A model generated the notes under the pieces. The model worked only from the letters and a program-made list of their open reading frames with translations. It ran no database searches and was not told where the DNA came from. This document shows, piece after piece, positions 9,379-17,927 of a DNA stretch of 64,000 nucleotides (the stretch's first letter is position 1; the number at the start of each line of letters is the position of its first letter). Both the position numbers and the translations under genes were made by a program. Origin of the DNA: Glycomyces buryatensis (lineage in GTDB: Bacteria; Actinomycetota; Actinomycetes; Mycobacteriales; Micromonosporaceae); contig NZ_STGY01000067.1 in the NCBI RefSeq assembly GCF_004912275.1, positions 245,401 through 309,400 of the forward strand, read 5' to 3'.

Positions 9379-9804
9379 GTGAATACCTCAACGACTGAGT
9401 ATGCAGTGCTGCTCTACAGTCATCAACCCTCGGTCATCGAACAGATGCGCGCTGCGATCGGCGATGAGCCGGTCGAGGGCGTCAAAATCGAGTTCGCGGT
9501 CGCCGGCGAGTACGACGAGGCGGTGTCCCTGATCGATAAGTACGAGATCGATCTGGTGCTCCTCGACGGCGAGGCCCAGCCCGCCGGCGGACTCGGGATC
9601 GCCCGCCAGTTGCGCGATGAATTCTCCGCTCCGCCGACGCTGGCGGTGGTCCTGGCGCGGGCCGCCGATCGCTGGCTGGCGGCGTGGTCGCGGGCCGATG
9701 CGGTGCTGATGCACCCCCTTAACCCCGTGACAACCGGCCAGACGGTAGTAGACTTGCTGGTCAACCGCGATTCCAACGCGGTCCCGGCGCAGCGCGCCGC
9801 CTGA
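9379..9804 (+). CDS. Receiver-like (CheY-fold) protein, no output domain
   Basis: A 141-residue protein with an alternating alpha/beta pattern resembling a response-regulator receiver: YAVLLYSH for beta-1, IDLVLLDGEA for beta-3 with the Asp at the phosphorylation position, and a final VDLLVN helix. The acidic pair normally following beta-1 is absent and no DNA-binding domain follows, so it may be a pseudo-receiver. GTG 9379 is preferred because of the TAATAT -10 element 7 nt upstream; ATG 9370 lies within that element. It lies 23 nt upstream of trpD and opposite ctaE, an arrangement I recall from other actinomycetes. Function unknown. Confidence 0.7.
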   Translation: MNTSTTEYAVLLYSHQPSVIEQMRAAIGDEPVEGVKIEFAVAGEYDEAVSLIDKYEIDLVLLDGEAQPAGGLGIARQLRDEFSAPPTLAVVLARAADRWLAAWSRADAVLMHPLNPVTTGQTVVDLLVNRDSNAVPAQRAA

Positions 9805-9827
9805 ATTCGACCTCCCCTGGAGTCCTT

Positions 9828-10898
9828 ATGTCTAACGCGACCTGGCCTGATGTCCTCGCGCGCCTGTCCGGCGGCGACCACCTCGACAAGGCCAGCGCCG
9901 ACTGGGCCATGTCCGAGATCATGGCCGGCAAGGCCGATCCGGCGCAGTTGGCGGCGTTCGCGGTGCTGCTGCGTTCAAAGGGTGAGACGCCGGAGGAGAT
10001 CGCGGCCATCGCCGGGCGGATGCTCTCGGAGACGACGCGCATCGACGTGTCGGACCTCGGCGTGGCGGTGGACATTGTCGGCACCGGTGGTGACGGCTCG
10101 AACAGCGTGAACATCTCCACGATGGCGGCGATCATCGTGGCGGCCTCCGGAGTGCCGGTCATCAAACACGGCAACCGGTCGGCGTCGTCTTCGGTCGGTT
10201 CGGCCGATCTGCTCGAGGCGCTGGGCGTGGATCTGGAGGCCGAAGCGGTCCGGGTCGAGGCGTCGGTGCGCGAGGTCGGGATCGGTTTCTGCTTCGCGAA
10301 GACGTTCCACCCGGGCATGCGCCACGCGGGCCCGGTGCGATCGGCGCTGGGAATTCCCACGGTGTTCAACCTGCTTGGGCCGCTGACGAACCCGGGCCAG
10401 CCGGCGGCGGGCCTGATCGGCTGCGCCGACCCGAAGATGGCGCCGCTGATGGCGGAGGTGTTCGCCGGGCGCGGCGCTTCGGTGTTCGTGGTCCGCGGGG
10501 ACGACGGGCTGGATGAGATCTCGACGTCGTCGACGACCACCGAATGGGTGGTCTCGGCGGGGCGGGTCTCGGAGGGCTCGATCGACATCGAGGAGTTCGG
10601 TCTGGTGCAGGCGGGCGCGGATGCGTTGCGCGGTGGGGACATCGAATTCAATACGGCGGTCGCCCGGGACGTGTTCGCGGGCAAGTCCGGTCCGGTCCGG
10701 GATGCGGTCCTGATCAATGCGGCGGCGGCTCTGGCGTCGCGCCAGGGGCTGGTCGACGGAATCGACCTGCACGACGAGGCGCGCCGGCGCGATCTGCTGA
10801 AGCGGGGCCTGGAACAGGCCGCGTCGGCGGTCGACCGGGGCGAAGCGGTCAAGCTGGTCGAACGCTGGACGGAGTTCACGCGTTCGCAGAAGGCCTGA
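9828..10898 (+). CDS. trpD: Anthranilate phosphoribosyltransferase
   Basis: A 356-residue cytoplasmic enzyme that joins anthranilate to PRPP in tryptophan synthesis. The N-terminal helical domain has the LRSKGETPEEIA segment. The PRPP-binding glycine-rich motif DIVGTGGDGSNSVNIST is at about residues 82-98, followed by HGNRSASS, and FAKTFHPGMRH and FNLLGPLTNP complete the family signature. The ATG has GGAG 5-6 nt upstream. Other trp genes are not adjacent, as is usual for this locus in actinobacteria. Confidence 0.97.
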   Translation: MSNATWPDVLARLSGGDHLDKASADWAMSEIMAGKADPAQLAAFAVLLRSKGETPEEIAAIAGRMLSETTRIDVSDLGVAVDIVGTGGDGSNSVNISTMAAIIVAASGVPVIKHGNRSASSSVGSADLLEALGVDLEAEAVRVEASVREVGIGFCFAKTFHPGMRHAGPVRSALGIPTVFNLLGPLTNPGQPAAGLIGCADPKMAPLMAEVFAGRGASVFVVRGDDGLDEISTSSTTTEWVVSAGRVSEGSIDIEEFGLVQAGADALRGGDIEFNTAVARDVFAGKSGPVRDAVLINAAAALASRQGLVDGIDLHDEARRRDLLKRGLEQAASAVDRGEAVKLVERWTEFTRSQKA

Positions 10899-10978
10899 GC
10901 GCCGGACTGTGTTTAGCGGTTCAACCTGATCCGGAAGCGCGCGAGGGCATCGAGTCCCCGACGGCGCTTCTGACATGA

Positions 10979-11023
10979 CGTGAGGGGGGCGGCCCGCGCA
11001 TTGCGCGGGCCGCCCCCCTCACG
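10979..11023 (+). terminator. Terminator after trpD
   Basis: A 20-22 bp perfect inverted repeat (10979-11000 with 11002-11023) with a CATTG apex, followed by TTTCCTC. It lies 80 nt past the trpD stop. Confidence 0.85.
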
Positions 11024-11125
11024 TTTCCTCATGCTTTCGGGGGAACTCCCCGGCTGCGGCGCGCTCCGGGCCGGATTCCTGTCGGACCCGCCTGCGAGGA
11101 TCGCCGCTACGGTGGTGTTCCCTTG

Positions 11126-11155
11126 GGTGGGTGGGAATCCCCTTCCCCACCCACC
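11126..11155 (-). terminator. Hairpin downstream of the zinc-ribbon gene
   Basis: GGTGGGTGGG and CCCACCCACC pair across a 10-nt loop, 41 nt past the stop of the minus-strand zinc-ribbon gene. A second G/C-rich palindrome (CCCCCC-AGGGGGG) lies beside it at about 11168-11181. Confidence 0.55.
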
Positions 11156-11195
11156 AAAGCCACCCACCCCCCAGGGGGGTGCCTGCGCTGGTGCC

Positions 11196-11981
11196 TCAGC
11201 TGTTGTACTTCTTGAGCTCGTCTTCCGATGCGGGCCTGGCCGGTCCGGCGCCGGGGAGTTCGGTCCGGATGAGGACGCAGCCGCATTCCTCGCAGCGCAG
11301 GACCTCGTCGATCGGGGCGGCCTTGATCGGCTGCATGTCGGCCGGTGACTTCTCGATCCGGCACGAACCGCAGCGGCGGCCCACCAGTTCGGCGGCGGCG
11401 ATCGGCTGCTTCGCGTGGATGCGCTCGTACAGCTCCACCAACCGGTCCGGGATCGCGATCGTCAGCGCGCGGCGGTCGCCCTCGGCGTCCAGGGTCTCGG
11501 CCTCGATCTCGCTCATGGCGCGGGCCCGATCGGCCTCGGCGCTCGCGATGGCCGATTCGGCCTCGGCCGTCTGGCCGCGGAGGGTCTCGAGCTGGCCTTC
11601 CAGTCCCTCGCGGCGCTCCATGTATTCGAGCTCGTCGTCCTCGAGCGTGCCCTGGCGCCGGGCCAGCGACTCCAGTTCGCTCTGCAGGCCTTCGAGTTCC
11701 TTCGGGCTGGCGGCGCCCGAACCCATCCGCTCGCGATCGGCGGCGGCACGCTTGGACACCAGCTCGACCTCCTGCTCGATCCGCTTGATGTCGCGTTCGA
11801 GGTCGGCGATGTCCCCGGTCAGCGAGGCGGCCCGATCGGCCAGCGCCTGCGAGTGGCGGCGGGCGTCGTCGAGCGCGGTGTCGGCCTCGAGCTTGCGGCG
11901 CCGCTGGGCGAGCTGGGTGAGGCCCGTGTCAACGGCTTGCAGTTCAAGCAGTCGTCGCTGATCGAACAGGTCAGCTTTCAA
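11196..11981 (-). CDS. Coiled-coil zinc-ribbon protein (Nif3-associated)
   Basis: A 261-residue protein. Residues about 10-175 are a long helical coiled coil dominated by Glu, Arg, Ala and Leu. The C-terminus is a C4 zinc ribbon with CGSC at about 201 and CEEC at about 228. This family is widespread next to nif3-like genes in actinobacteria and has been linked to nucleic-acid or rRNA-related functions, but its role is not established. Its start lies inside the nif3-like gene (11-bp overlap), so the two are co-translated. Confidence 0.88.
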   Translation of the reverse strand: MKADLFDQRRLLELQAVDTGLTQLAQRRRKLEADTALDDARRHSQALADRAASLTGDIADLERDIKRIEQEVELVSKRAAADRERMGSGAASPKELEGLQSELESLARRQGTLEDDELEYMERREGLEGQLETLRGQTAEAESAIASAEADRARAMSEIEAETLDAEGDRRALTIAIPDRLVELYERIHAKQPIAAAELVGRRCGSCRIEKSPADMQPIKAAPIDEVLRCEECGCVLIRTELPGAGPARPASEDELKKYNS

Positions 11982-12807
11982 CTCGGTTCACCCCGGAATT
12001 CTGATGGATGGTCCATGGATCGGTGTCGAGGTCGGAGACGAATACCTCGTCTGCCAGTTCCGACAGTTGCTCTGCAACAGTATCGAGCCAGGGTCGCTCG
12101 GTAGCCCAGTGGGCGGCGTCGATGAGGGCCGGGCCGCTCCGGGCGAGGTGTTCGCTGGCCGGGTGGTGGCGGAGGTCGGCGGTCAGATACGCGCCGGCAC
12201 CGGTGGCGGTCGCGTCGGCCAGGTAGGTGTCCCCCGCGCCGCCGCAGACGGCGACGACGCTGACGAGGGCGTCGGCCCGCCCCGCGCCCCGCACGCCCCA
12301 GGCGGTGGGCGGAAGGGCTTTCGCGACTCGGGCGACCAGATCGCTGAGCGTGAGTGGTTCGGGGAGGCGTCCGACGCGGCCGATGCCCCGGCCGGCGGCG
12401 TGGTGCTCCGGATCGGACGACGGGCGCAGGGGCCGCAGGTCGATCAGGCCGAGCCGGTCGGCCAGCGCGTCGGAGACGCCGGGGTTGGCGATGTCGGCGT
12501 TGGTGTGCGCGACGTAGAGGCCGATGCCGTTCTCGATGAGGGTGTGGACGAGGTCGCCCTTGTAGTCGGCGACGGGGTCGAGGCTGGAGACGCCGCGCAG
12601 CAGGAGGGGGTGGTGGGCGACGATGAGGTCGCAGCCGAGTTCGTTGGCTTCGATGACGGTCTCGGGGACGACGTCGACGACGCAGAGGATCTTGCGCACC
12701 GAGTAGTCGGCCCTTCCGCAGATGAGCCCGACCCGGTCCCAGTCCTCGGCCCAGTGGCGCGGATAGATCTCGTCCAGTGCTGCGATGACCTCGCGGAGCG
12801 TACGCAT
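11971..12807 (-). CDS. Nif3-like dinuclear metal centre protein
   Basis: A 278-residue protein of the NIF3/YbgI family. The metal-binding histidines occur in LIVAHHPLLLRG (about residues 62-73) and HTNAD (about 101), and C-terminal His and Glu residues occur in DLRHHPASEH (about 214) and AAHWATE (about 237), so the site looks complete. The family forms toroidal hexamers with two metal ions. A GTP cyclohydrolase type 1-like label is often attached to it without strong support. It is the first gene of a pair with the zinc-ribbon protein. Confidence 0.92.
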   Translation of the reverse strand: MRTLREVIAALDEIYPRHWAEDWDRVGLICGRADYSVRKILCVVDVVPETVIEANELGCDLIVAHHPLLLRGVSSLDPVADYKGDLVHTLIENGIGLYVAHTNADIANPGVSDALADRLGLIDLRPLRPSSDPEHHAAGRGIGRVGRLPEPLTLSDLVARVAKALPPTAWGVRGAGRADALVSVVAVCGGAGDTYLADATATGAGAYLTADLRHHPASEHLARSGPALIDAAHWATERPWLDTVAEQLSELADEVFVSDLDTDPWTIHQNSGVNRVES

Positions 12808-12889
12808 GGCTTGCAGTCTATTTCAGGGCGAGGGCGGGGCGGCCCTGCGGAGGCGCATTCGTAGGTGGCGGGCCCGGCGGTGCGGGTGG

Positions 12890-12933
12890 GGGTGCGTTCC
12901 GGAGCCCAGCTGCTCGGACCCCGGAACGCACCC
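12890..12933 (-). terminator. Terminator after the XRE-TPR regulator
   Basis: A perfect 13-bp stem, GGGTGCGTTCCGG with CCGGAACGCACCC, closes an 18-nt loop 38 nt past the stop of the minus-strand regulator gene and 83 nt before nif3. Confidence 0.7.
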
Positions 12934-12970
12934 TCTCCGGCGAGGGCCGGCCTGTTCCACCGGACAGGCC

Positions 12971-14209
12971 CTAGTTCAAGGCGCCCACCTCTTCTGCCAG
13001 CCTTCGCACCTCGGGGGTCGGCGCCCCCTTGGAGCGGTGCAGGATCTGGTCAATGAGCTCGACTGCTATCGGGCGGCACCGGATTTCGGACGGGGCCGTG
13101 CGGTCGGCGCTGGCGAGGGCGAGTCCGGCGCGGTCGATGTCGCCGGTCTGGACGCAGGCGCGGGCCATGTCGAGGTAGTGGTGCGCGCGCCTTTCGGCGA
13201 CGAGGTCGCCGAGGGCGGCGCGGTCGATGCCGTCGTGGATGGCGAGTGCGTCGGCGCCTTCGCCGAGTTCGACGAGGGCGGCGGCGCGGTGCAGTTTGAC
13301 GTTGGTCGGTCCGAACGAGGTGTAGTAGTGGTTGGCGTCGCGGCCGAGGATCGTGGCCGCGCGGTCGGCACTGTCGAGTAGGTCGTCGGAGGTGGTGGCG
13401 TCGCCGCCGAGGGCGGCGGCCATGGCACCTTGCAGGAGAAGCGCGCCGTAGACGCTGATGGCCGCGGGGCTGGCGGCCTCGCCGCCGGTCTCCGAGATGA
13501 GGCCGTGGGCGACTTGGACATTGAGGTCGAGTGCGGCTTGGTACCGGCCGAGTGCCCTGAGCGCGTTGGAGACCCGGGTGGTGGCGATGCCGGCCAGGAG
13601 CGGGTCGTTGCCCCTTTGGGCGGCGGAGATGGCGCGGTCGGCGGCGAGCCAGGCCAGTTGCGCCTCACCGAGTTTGCGCAGCACCGTGGAGGCGATCTGG
13701 TAGACCTGGGTCATCAGTTCGGCGGCGTCGGCGCTGGTCCCGCCGACGGGGTTCTCTTCGGCCACGGGGGTGTCCCGCAGCAGTTGGATGAGCGAGCGGG
13801 CGACGACCGGGTAGTGGCCCTTCTCGAAGGCGAGCCAGGCGTAGCTGACGGCGCCGCGCAGTTCGGGGATCGGAGTCGGGTCGATCGGGGCGGCTTCGAG
13901 GAAGCGGCCGAGTCGTTCGTAGCGTTCGAGGGACTGGCGGATGGACTCGACCTCCACCTGATCGAGACACCCCCCGAGTCCCGGCCTGCGCCGCGGTTCG
14001 CGGCCGAGCAGTTGTCCGGCGTCGACGCTGAGCGCTTCGGCGAGTTCGGTGATGACCGAGTACTTGTCGAGTCGGCGGACCCCCCGTTCGATCTTGTCGA
14101 CCCAGCTTTTGGACTTGCCGATCCGATCGGCGAATACCTGTTGCGACATGCCGCGGCGCTGTCGCCAATAGGCGACCCGCCGCCCCATGGGTTGCGTTTC
14201 GGACTCCAT
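12971..14209 (-). CDS. XRE-family regulator with TPR-like repeats
   Basis: A 412-residue cytoplasmic protein. Residues about 9-70 are a helix-turn-helix of the Xre/Cro type (MSQQVFADRIGKSKSWVDKIERG). The remainder is an all-helical repeat region (about 110-405) with TPR-like signatures (AWLAADRAISAAQRGN, ALRALGRYQAALDLN, ADALAIHDGIDRAALGDL). This layout is common among mycelial actinomycete regulators that sense a small ligand or peptide, though no ligand can be assigned here. It is monocistronic, with its own terminator. Confidence 0.88.
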   Translation of the reverse strand: MESETQPMGRRVAYWRQRRGMSQQVFADRIGKSKSWVDKIERGVRRLDKYSVITELAEALSVDAGQLLGREPRRRPGLGGCLDQVEVESIRQSLERYERLGRFLEAAPIDPTPIPELRGAVSYAWLAFEKGHYPVVARSLIQLLRDTPVAEENPVGGTSADAAELMTQVYQIASTVLRKLGEAQLAWLAADRAISAAQRGNDPLLAGIATTRVSNALRALGRYQAALDLNVQVAHGLISETGGEAASPAAISVYGALLLQGAMAAALGGDATTSDDLLDSADRAATILGRDANHYYTSFGPTNVKLHRAAALVELGEGADALAIHDGIDRAALGDLVAERRAHHYLDMARACVQTGDIDRAGLALASADRTAPSEIRCRPIAVELIDQILHRSKGAPTPEVRRLAEEVGALN

Positions 14210-14537
14210 CAGACCCCACCGTCCTCATAGGAGTTGCATTGAAATTTCGAAGTTCGGTTCTCGGTCGTGGCGGAGGCGGCCGCTTCCGCGGCCAGACGGT
14301 CGCGACCGCCGCAGCCCGCCACCACCGACCCCGACAGCTATGTATTTACCGCTTATCGCGCTTCCGCACAACTGTCAGCTGCATCGATGACGCAGAGCGG
14401 ACAACCGCTTACAGTATTTACCCTCCTGGCCAGTAACCCGTCTCCTATCAGGTCCTATGCCGGGTTTCGGCCACCCGAACGCGTTAAATCTGCACATGCA
14501 ACGTGTCTGTTCGGGGTTGCCGATCGTTGTGTCGGAT

Positions 14538-14795
14538 ATGAGACACAAGGAATTCCCGAGCGCGCGCAGGCACCGTCGCTCGTTCGTCACCGCCCTCTGG
14601 ACCGCCGCCGCCTCGACCGGAGCGGCCGCACTGCTGGGGTACCTGATGGCCCTCTCGGCCCTCGCCGGATGGGTCCTGGCCGCCATCATCACGGCCGTCG
14701 CCGTCAGCGTGTGGCTGGAGTCGCGGCTGGCGCGGCACACCGCTCCCCCGCCGGCCCCGTTCTACTTCCTCCCGCAGCAGCGCAGCACCGACTGA
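14538..14795 (+). CDS. Small basic membrane protein, unknown function
   Basis: An 85-residue product with an Arg/His/Lys-rich N-terminus (residues 2-15), two closely spaced hydrophobic segments (about 17-34 and 37-55) and a proline-rich tail. The frame extends upstream to ATG 14457 or GTG 14529, and none of the three starts has a convincing ribosome site; 14538 was chosen because it leaves a short positive N-terminus before the first helix. It sits alone between a divergent regulator and a convergent phosphatase gene. The hydrophobic pattern supports a real gene, but I recognise no family. Confidence 0.45.
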   Translation: MRHKEFPSARRHRRSFVTALWTAAASTGAAALLGYLMALSALAGWVLAAIITAVAVSVWLESRLARHTAPPPAPFYFLPQQRSTD

Positions 14796-14844
14796 CGCCC
14801 CGGAATCGCGACCCGAGCGAACCCCGAACGTGCCGGCGGCCCGG

Positions 14845-15639
14845 TCAGTTGAGCCGGACCACCAGGCACTTGCCGCCCTGATAGACGCCGCCGTCGACAT
14901 TGAGGACCAGGCCGTCGCAGTAGCGCCTCGCCTGCGTCACCTGGGAGGGTTCGAGTTCGGTGGTGTCGGGGATCGTCGAATGGCCGTGGACGAGCTCCTC
15001 GCCGCCGAAGGCCCGCAGCATCCCCCGCACCCGCGCCGGGCCCTCGTCGCCCATGAACTCGTGGCGCCGCGTCAGCTCCCTGAACAGCTGCCACCACTCC
15101 TCGGGCTCTCCGCCGGCGAACACCGAGCGCACGGCCGTGTTGACCGTTTCCTCGCTACGCCCGTAGGCGAGATACGACTCGGTGTCGGCGTGCACCAGCA
15201 GCGTCTTGCCGACCACGTGCACCACCCGGCGCGATTCCAGCCAGCTGACCTCGTCGTCGGTCAGGTCGCCCAGCTCCTCCTCGAAGCCGCCGTTGAGCAC
15301 CCACCAGTGCAGGAAGTGCCGCTCCTGGCCGTCGGCGTCGACGAAGACGTGATCGCCGAAGCGCTTGGAGCCCAGCAGGAGCACCTCGTGGTTGCCGATC
15401 AGGGTGTCGACCAGGCCGCCCTCGGCGGCCGCCTGCCCCGCCAGCTTGCGCAGCAGCCGCACCACCGCCACGCCCTCCTCGCCGCGGTCGAACAGGTCGC
15501 CCAGAATCCACAGGCGAGTGTCACCGCCCGTCCAGGCCGCATCCGCGTCCACCAGTCCGCGTCCCCGCAGCGCCTCCACCAGCGCGTCGTAGTGGCCGTG
15601 GATATCGCTGGCCACGAACAGCGGACTCGTATCAGACAT
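14845..15639 (-). CDS. PPP-type metallophosphoesterase / protein phosphatase
   Basis: A 264-residue calcineurin-like phosphatase with the PPP-family set of metal-binding motifs: DIHGHYD (residues 12-18), GDLFDRG (about 47-53), GNHE (about 81-84), a later His in LLVHAD and HGHS near the C-terminus. Bacterial relatives dephosphorylate proteins or diadenosine tetraphosphate; the substrate here is unknown. The ATG at 15639 is chosen because TAATAT lies exactly 7 nt upstream (15647-15652). The frame continues upstream, but without a ribosome site. Confidence 0.85.
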   Translation of the reverse strand: MSDTSPLFVASDIHGHYDALVEALRGRGLVDADAAWTGGDTRLWILGDLFDRGEEGVAVVRLLRKLAGQAAAEGGLVDTLIGNHEVLLLGSKRFGDHVFVDADGQERHFLHWWVLNGGFEEELGDLTDDEVSWLESRRVVHVVGKTLLVHADTESYLAYGRSEETVNTAVRSVFAGGEPEEWWQLFRELTRRHEFMGDEGPARVRGMLRAFGGEELVHGHSTIPDTTELEPSQVTQARRYCDGLVLNVDGGVYQGGKCLVVRLN

Positions 15640-15646
15640 GGCCTCG

Positions 15647-15652
15647 ATATTA
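15647..15652 (-). promoter_or_regulatory. -10 element, leaderless-type, PPP phosphatase
   Basis: TAATAT, a 7-nt spacer, then ATG, on the minus strand. The spacer contains GAGG, but too close to the ATG to act as a ribosome site. Confidence 0.6.
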
Positions 15653-15797
15653 ATGGGACGGCCCACGCTCCGGTGAGGTTGTCGGTCCCTGCCCAATGCA
15701 CTTGCCCCGCGGCTAGCGCCCGGAATAGGATTCGGCCACCGCCAGAGCACTCCGAGCTGCCCTCAGGGCATGCCGGCACAGCAGACAGGGAGCCTCC

Positions 15798-17849
15798 GTG
15801 ACCGAAGCCAACCCGTTCCTGACCGTCTCCGAACTCCCCTTCCACCTCCCACCGTTCGCGGACGTCGCCACGGAGCACTACCTCCCCGCGTTCAAGATCG
15901 GGATGGAGCAGCACCTCGCGGCCGCCCGCGCCATCGCCGCCGACGAGGCCGAACCGACCTTCGACAACACGATCGTCGCCCTCGAGCGCGCCGGGCAGGG
16001 CGTATTGTCCCGGGTCAGCATGGTGTTCTTCAACAAGAACACCTCCGACACCAGCGATGAGCTCCAGGCCATCGAGACCGAGATCAGCCCCAAGCTCGCC
16101 GAGCACCACGACCAGGTGCTGCTCGACCCGGCCCTGTTCGCGCGCGTCGACGCGCTGTGGCAGAAGCGCGCCGAGCTCGGCTTGGACGAGCAGGACGAGC
16201 GCCTCCTCGAGCGGTACCACACCGAGTTCGTCCGCAGCGGCGCCGCGCTCGACTCCGGCGGGAGGGCCCGCCTCTCCCAGATCAATACCGAGCTCGCCGA
16301 ACTCTCGGCCAAGTACAACCAGCAGGTCCTCGCCGACATCAACGACGGCGCCGTCCACCTCACCGACGTCTCCGAACTCGCCGGCCTCGGCGACGACGCC
16401 ATCAGCGCCGCCGCGGCGGCCGCCGCCGACCGCGGCCTCGAGGGCCACCTGCTCACCCAGAACCTCTTCTCCAACCACCCCCAACTCGAACAGCTCACCG
16501 ACCGCGCCGTGCGCGAACGCCTCTGGCGCGCCTCCACTTCGCGCGGCGGCGCCACCAACGCCGCCACCCTGCTGGCAATGGTGGGGCTCCGCGCCGAGAA
16601 GGCCGGCATGCTCGGCTTCGACCACCACGCGGCCTACATCGCCTCTGACCAGACCGCCCGCGACGCCGGTGCCATCGCCGACCGCCTCGCCTCCCTTGCG
16701 GCCGCCTCCGTGCGCAATGCCCGCAGCGAGGCCGAGGAGCTCCAGCAGGTCATCGACGCCGAGGGCGGCGACTTCAAGCTGGCCGCCTGGGACTGGTCCC
16801 ACTATGCCGCGAAGGTCCGACAGTCCAAGTACGGTTTCGACGCCGACGCCCTGCGCCCCTACCTCGAGCTCAACCGGGTCCTGTTCGACGGCGTCTTCTG
16901 GGCCGCCGAGAAGGCGTTCGGGCTGACGTTCTCCGAACGCGAAGACCTCGTCGGCTACCACCCGCAGGTGCGAGTCTTCGAGGTCTTCGACCGCGATGGC
17001 GAGGCCCTGGGCCTGTTCCTGGCGGACTTCTTCACGCGCGACTCCAAGAAGGGCGGGGCGTGGATGAACCCCGTGGTCGTCCAGTCGGAACTGACCGGGA
17101 ACCGGCCGGTGGTGGTCAACAACCTCAATATCGTCGGCCCCGCCAAGGGCCAGCCCGCGCTGGTCACCGTCGACAATGTGCGGACGATGTTCCACGAGTT
17201 CGGGCACGCCCTCCACGGGCTGATGTCGGCCTGCCGCTACCCGAAGACGTCGATGACGTCGACGCCGCGGGACTTCGTCGAGTACCCCTCGCAGGTCAAC
17301 GAGATGTGGATCCTGTGGCCCGAGGTCGTCGCGAACTACGCTCGCCACCACGTCACCGGGGAGGCCGCACCGGCCGAGCTGCTGGAGCAGTGGGAGTCCT
17401 CGGGCAAGTTCGGCGAGGGCTTCGCCTCCACCGAGTACCTGGCGGCCGCCATCCTCGACCAGGCCTGGCACCGGCTGGCCCCCGAGGACGTCCCCGAGGC
17501 CGGCGACGACGCGGCCGCGGTGGTCGAGTCCTTCGAGCGCGCAGCGCTCGAGGAGGCCGGTATCGCCATGGACGAGATCGCCCCGCGTTACCGCTCGGGC
17601 TACTTCGCGCACATCTTCGCGGGCGGCTACTCGGCCGGGTACTACTCGTACATCTGGTCGGAGATCCTCGACGCCGACACCGTGGAGTGGTTCAAGGAGC
17701 ACGGCGGGCTCAGCCGCGACAACGGCGACCACTTCCGGGAGTTCCTGCTCTCCAAGGGAGGGTCGATCGACCCGATGGAGTCGTACCGGCGCTTCCGCGG
17801 CCGCGACGCCGAAATCGAGCCGCTGCTCGAACGCCGCGGCCTGAAGTAG
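15798..17849 (+). CDS. M3-family metallopeptidase (oligopeptidase / dipeptidyl carboxypeptidase type)
   Basis: A 683-residue zinc peptidase of the M3 family (oligopeptidase A / Dcp group), normal in length. The HEFGHALHG zinc motif is at about residue 465, followed by the third-ligand Glu in a P-S-Q-V-N-E segment (about 500). The C-terminal FAHIFAGGYSAGYYSYIWSE stretch is diagnostic for the family. No signal peptide is present, so it is probably cytoplasmic and degrades short peptides. The GTG start is preceded by GGGAG at 6-7 nt. Confidence 0.95.
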   Translation: MTEANPFLTVSELPFHLPPFADVATEHYLPAFKIGMEQHLAAARAIAADEAEPTFDNTIVALERAGQGVLSRVSMVFFNKNTSDTSDELQAIETEISPKLAEHHDQVLLDPALFARVDALWQKRAELGLDEQDERLLERYHTEFVRSGAALDSGGRARLSQINTELAELSAKYNQQVLADINDGAVHLTDVSELAGLGDDAISAAAAAAADRGLEGHLLTQNLFSNHPQLEQLTDRAVRERLWRASTSRGGATNAATLLAMVGLRAEKAGMLGFDHHAAYIASDQTARDAGAIADRLASLAAASVRNARSEAEELQQVIDAEGGDFKLAAWDWSHYAAKVRQSKYGFDADALRPYLELNRVLFDGVFWAAEKAFGLTFSEREDLVGYHPQVRVFEVFDRDGEALGLFLADFFTRDSKKGGAWMNPVVVQSELTGNRPVVVNNLNIVGPAKGQPALVTVDNVRTMFHEFGHALHGLMSACRYPKTSMTSTPRDFVEYPSQVNEMWILWPEVVANYARHHVTGEAAPAELLEQWESSGKFGEGFASTEYLAAAILDQAWHRLAPEDVPEAGDDAAAVVESFERAALEEAGIAMDEIAPRYRSGYFAHIFAGGYSAGYYSYIWSEILDADTVEWFKEHGGLSRDNGDHFREFLLSKGGSIDPMESYRRFRGRDAEIEPLLERRGLK

Positions 17850-17878
17850 CACGAATCGGGCACACGCGGACAAGCCTT

Positions 17879-17907
17879 GGCCCCCACCGGCATTGCCGGT
17901 GGGGGCC
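17879..17907 (+). terminator. Bidirectional terminator between M3 peptidase and Stealth gene
   Basis: GGCCCCCACCGGCA and TGCCGGTGGGGGCC (14 bp) form a hairpin between two convergent genes, 29 nt past the peptidase stop and 21 nt past the Stealth stop. Confidence 0.8.
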
Positions 17908-17927
17908 GAATCGCAGGAGATCTCGCT

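Noticed and set aside
9379-9827. Tryptophan attenuator or leader peptide before trpD
   Set aside because: No Trp-rich short ORF or competing hairpins; the space is occupied by the receiver-like gene.
15399-17873. Long open antisense frame opposite the M3 peptidase
   Set aside because: The sense strand has complete family motifs; antisense openness is a by-product of high third-position GC.
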